Part shown: positions 61,051 to 64,000 of the stretch, piece after piece
Position numbering within the stretch: the stretch's first letter is position 1
Layout: every line of letters starts with the position of its first letter
Origin: Coriaria nepalensis
Lineage: Eukaryota; Streptophyta; Magnoliopsida; Cucurbitales; Coriariaceae
Assembly: GCA_027186245.1 (NCBI GenBank)
Contig: CP114488.1
Coordinates: forward strand, 3,608,501 to 3,672,500
Reading direction: 5' to 3'
Length of the DNA: 64,000 bases
Program-made: the position numbers and the translations under genes
The notes under the pieces: model-generated
What the model was told of the DNA's origin: nothing
Seen by the model: only the letters and a program-made list of their open reading frames with translations
The model's database searches: none

Positions 61051-63190
61051 ACACCAGAGCTAACCCCAGTCAGTCCTTTCTCGAAAATGGCTGGCACTAA
61101 AAAAGAAGCAGTGATCTAATGTGTATATGATCAGTTTGAGATTTTGGGTTTTGGGTTTTTGAACTTTGCATTGATCCTGCTATATAACATATTCTAAACC
61201 TCACATCAACACTGTTAGTAATGTTAATTCAACTGAAGTATATGGTGACTCTAGACTTCATTCTTTGAATGATTTCTTTTTCAAAGTCACATTTCGGAAA
61301 ACGATTCATAAACGATTAAAAGATTGTATAAATGTGATCAACTATTAAATGATGCTACTTTAAATAATAGTAATAATAATAATAATAATAAATAAATAAT
61401 CATAGCGACAAAAGAAGCATAAAGACAAACATCACTTGTATGTCACAACTTCACGGGGAGAATCTCTATCCAAACTGTCACAATGCACCAAATATCCGTG
61501 TAATGATTGAAAGGGAAGTTTAGGAAGGAGTAAGGACCACGCCTGATTGATTGTCGCTTGAGCCAAAAGGGTTTATCCTCTCTTCTGTTCTGCTGCATGT
61601 TCTGTGCACTGCCTATAGCATGAGTTGGCAAGAGTTTCAAGGAACTAATTCCCCCAATATGGTCGGTTGAGTAGTCCCCTCTAATTTGCTCTACTTGTAC
61701 ATTTCTTGTTTGTTTGTAAGTTTTTTTAACAATATATATTACCTTATAATACGACGAGAATTTAATTTAAGCTCTTATCTAATGGTCAAAAACATGTACA
61801 TAACTACTTTTCTACAATAATCTGGACATGGCTTTTGTCTCAAGTCAACCTTTCACAAAAAAATGTGTGCCTTATATATGACATGTACGAATGAGTTGAT
61901 GAAAATTATGTACTTTCAGTTTGGAATGCAACAAATTTCATTAATATTGACTACTCATTATCATTAACCTGTAATCTGTTGTAGCACTGTATAAATTGTT
62001 TATATGTAAAAGCAATCCAGAAGTTCAGCTTCATGTACGGGTGGACAAAAATTTTGATCTCTATGAAATTTCTTTATTTAAATCCTGTATTCCATTGAGT
62101 TTCAATACTGGAAAAGCCCGGCTTATATCTTCTTGGGAGCGCTTAAATGAAGATGAGAAATTAAGCTTAAATTTTATTATTAACTTTTTTTTTTTTAATG
62201 AGCAATGTATATCTTCATATTTTTCCGAGACATAATGGAATTAAGGAAGAGTGCTCGTTATAGGAACAATGAATAATCAAAATTTTCTATAAAATAGTAG
62301 AACTCGGCCTAATTTAGGGGTGAGCAAAAAAAAATTAAAATTGCACCAACCGAAATTGATATTTTTCGGTTGGTTTTGGTAAACCGACCGAAAACCTATT
62401 ATGTTTTTATTTTATAATTTTTATAATAGAAATCCTAAATTTATAATATCATTTTCTTCTTTAGTTCTTCTTTCAGCCTCAAAATTCTCTCTCAATCAGA
62501 CGCCACGACCTGGGATTATACGAGCCACCATCGCCCAGTGCCCACCACCTACGACTGCAACCCACCACATCCGGTAATCTTTATCACCAACGAAATTAAA
62601 AATCCTAACACCGCAACACGTATTCTCTCCTGCTTCCTCCTCCCGAGTTGTGAGCCACCACTGCCTTGTAACTCTGTCACTATGTGAGCCACCGTAAATC
62701 CATAACTATCTTTTTTTCTCTTTTTATTTTTCTGATCAACTTTTGATAGTGTGTTGAGTTGTGGTAGATGTTATTGGAAGATCAAGTTCACCCATCACTT
62801 ATTCGATGAATTGTCTAAATTAGATTTGTAAGAGAGTAGTTATTGAATATGTTCTAACAATTTGAGGAACTATTGAAAATTTGTCACATACTAAACTAGG
62901 AGTTGTGGAAGTAAAAAGAGATTATAAAGAAGCTAAAAAAAGAGCTGAGGGAAAACTATGAGTAAGAGAAGTTTGACTGCTTAACCTACTATTTCTATAT
63001 TAGATGGAAGAAAATCATTAGGTTTTTTTTCCTTCCCTTCTCCCTTAAATTAGTGTAGTAATGCATTTTTATCATCCATGCGCTAATTTTAACTTTCTTA
63101 TTTTAAACTGTTGTATCAAGATAGTCTTAAACTGCATTAACAATCCTATTTCTTTGAATCATTACTCACTTCATAGGCTAGCAGTTATTA
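61051..63190. other. Gene-free stretch
   Basis: It holds an AAT-rich microsatellite (about 61365-61398). A 79-codon frame at 61996-62235 has no recognisable domain. The segment 62480-62720 is rich in CCACCA/GAGCCACC phrases. No gene call is supported. Confidence 0.5.
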
Positions 63191-63194
63191 TATT

Positions 63195-63335
63195 TTATGG
63201 GTCGAAGGCCCCATCGACCCGTAAAGTGTCATAACTTCTAGTTTACTCGACAGGTCGATGGGGCCTTCGACCTGTCGAAGATCATAATTTTTAGTTTACT
63301 TGACGGGTTGATGAAACCTTTAACTCATCGAGTAA
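63195..63335. repeat. TCGA-rich palindromic repeat cluster
   Basis: The arms GGTCGAAGGCCCCATCGACC (63200-63219) and GGTCGATGGGGCCTTCGACC (63253-63272) are perfect 20-base complements. A decayed third copy follows to 63335. Confidence 0.8.
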
Positions 63336-63519
63336 AATAACATTAGATATATTGATATTTATTACTTTTATGATTGCATGATGATATTGATATTAATTTT
63401 TGAATTTGTATAAAGAATTTTCCAACCATATTTCATCCACCAAAATCGCCATCACACTGAATGCTCGAGCAATAAAATGATACTCATAGAAGTAGTCCTA
63501 CCAGTGGTACCACGAGCAA

Positions 63520-64000
63520 TAAAAGGATACCCGTGGATCCAGGTCCAATGATTCCTACAAAGAAGCAAAGGACGACGAGTATAGTATGTAAAACTTTCAA
63601 ATGGGATCGTGTGAAAGGATGGGCATTTTGTCAGTTGTGTCCATTCTCTGCTTTATATAAGAGTGCAACTCTGGGACTATGTAGATGACGAAACACTTGG
63701 ATAAGTGTCTAGGTAGGGCGCAAATTAGACCGATGGATAACTACTTGATGTGTAAGAAGAATGACGACAGAAGCAATGTGTTAGTTAACTATAGGTAATT
63801 TAACTTATTCTTATAGTTTTAAGTTTATGAATATAAGTACTAATTAGTTTTGAAACACTTTCGTTTAGGTTTGATCTTGTCGCCATAAGAGTTGGCATTG
63901 TGCGGTGGGTGATTGGGACAGAGCAATCCTTCAATGTAGTTGAACACCCTTTGCTTAAACAGATGATGCACCTAGCAAGTCCTAATGTTCTGATACCGTC
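63520..64000 (+). pseudogene. hAT-type BED-finger transposase, 5' part, cut by the window edge
   Basis: Text from 63560 reads KKQRTTSIVCKTFKWD and GWAFCQLCPFSALYKSATLG, matching the BED zinc finger (SxVWxxF, CxxC). A stop follows near 63685. Near 63865-64000 the text reads FDLVAIRVGIVRWVIGTEQS, then FNVVEHPLLKQMMHLASPNV, matching the conserved 'PFxxVExxxF' region that opens hAT transposases. The stops between the two parts suggest decay, although an intron is possible. The remainder lies beyond the window. Confidence 0.65.

Noticed and set aside
61996..62235. 79-codon plus-strand frame in AT-rich DNA
   Set aside because: No recognisable domain, a poly-T-derived Phe run, and no neighbouring exon.

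Overview
This is plant nuclear DNA, from a eudicot. Seven intact intron-containing genes lie in AT-rich DNA full of decayed transposable elements. All seven encode proteins with clear angiosperm relatives, including a chloroplast phosphoribulokinase, a plastid glycolate/glycerate translocator and a mini zinc finger. A remnant combining a DUF1985/Ulp1-like peptidase with a FAR1-type transposase resembles Mutator-like elements known to me from cucurbits and Arabidopsis. I therefore suggest Cucurbitaceae as a weak guess only.

Layout. 1-826: hexanucleotide repeat, then the light-gene-like promoter of PRK. 827-3247 (+): phosphoribulokinase, 5 exons. 4791-7703: 5' half of a Copia LTR retrotransposon (LTR, primer-binding site, gag, protease, part of integrase), decayed. 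8522-8755 (+): mini zinc finger (MIF). 10300-15400: gene-free, with TCGA-rich hairpins, tandem duplications, a foldback and gag and RNase H relics. 15694-19945 (-): PLGG1, 8 exons. 20000-26500: gene-free, with an RNase H relic, a Copia RT relic and small tandem repeats. 27003-28629 (+): type-II prohibitin. 29391-30102: a non-autonomous hAT-like element. 31221-33125 (+): YggS/PLPBP-type pyridoxal-phosphate protein. 35908-36501: a near-complete ~590-bp palindrome. 37136-41280: Ulp1/FAR1 Mutator-like remnants. 43075-46892 (-): peroxisomal 4CL-like ligase. 48760-50720: a large head-to-head array of inverted repeats. 51189-53258 (+): SLY1 (Sec1/Munc18). 53771-58657 (-): OSCA/CSC1-like channel, 11 exons. 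58658-64000: gene-poor, ending in a partial hAT BED-finger transposase.

The genes are individually transcribed and do not form an operon or a pathway cluster. Two serve photosynthetic carbon metabolism: PRK makes RuBP in the Calvin cycle, and PLGG1 exchanges photorespiratory glycolate and glycerate across the chloroplast envelope. The others serve mitochondria (prohibitin), PLP homeostasis, peroxisomal CoA-ligation, ER-Golgi fusion and osmosensing. I found no convincing new protein system. The most unusual structures are non-coding: the 2-kb inverted array at 48760-50720, the long palindrome at 35908-36501, and a recurring family of TCGA-rich hairpins. Exon boundaries were placed by hand from GT/AG sites, reading-frame continuity and family resemblance; no alignment was run.
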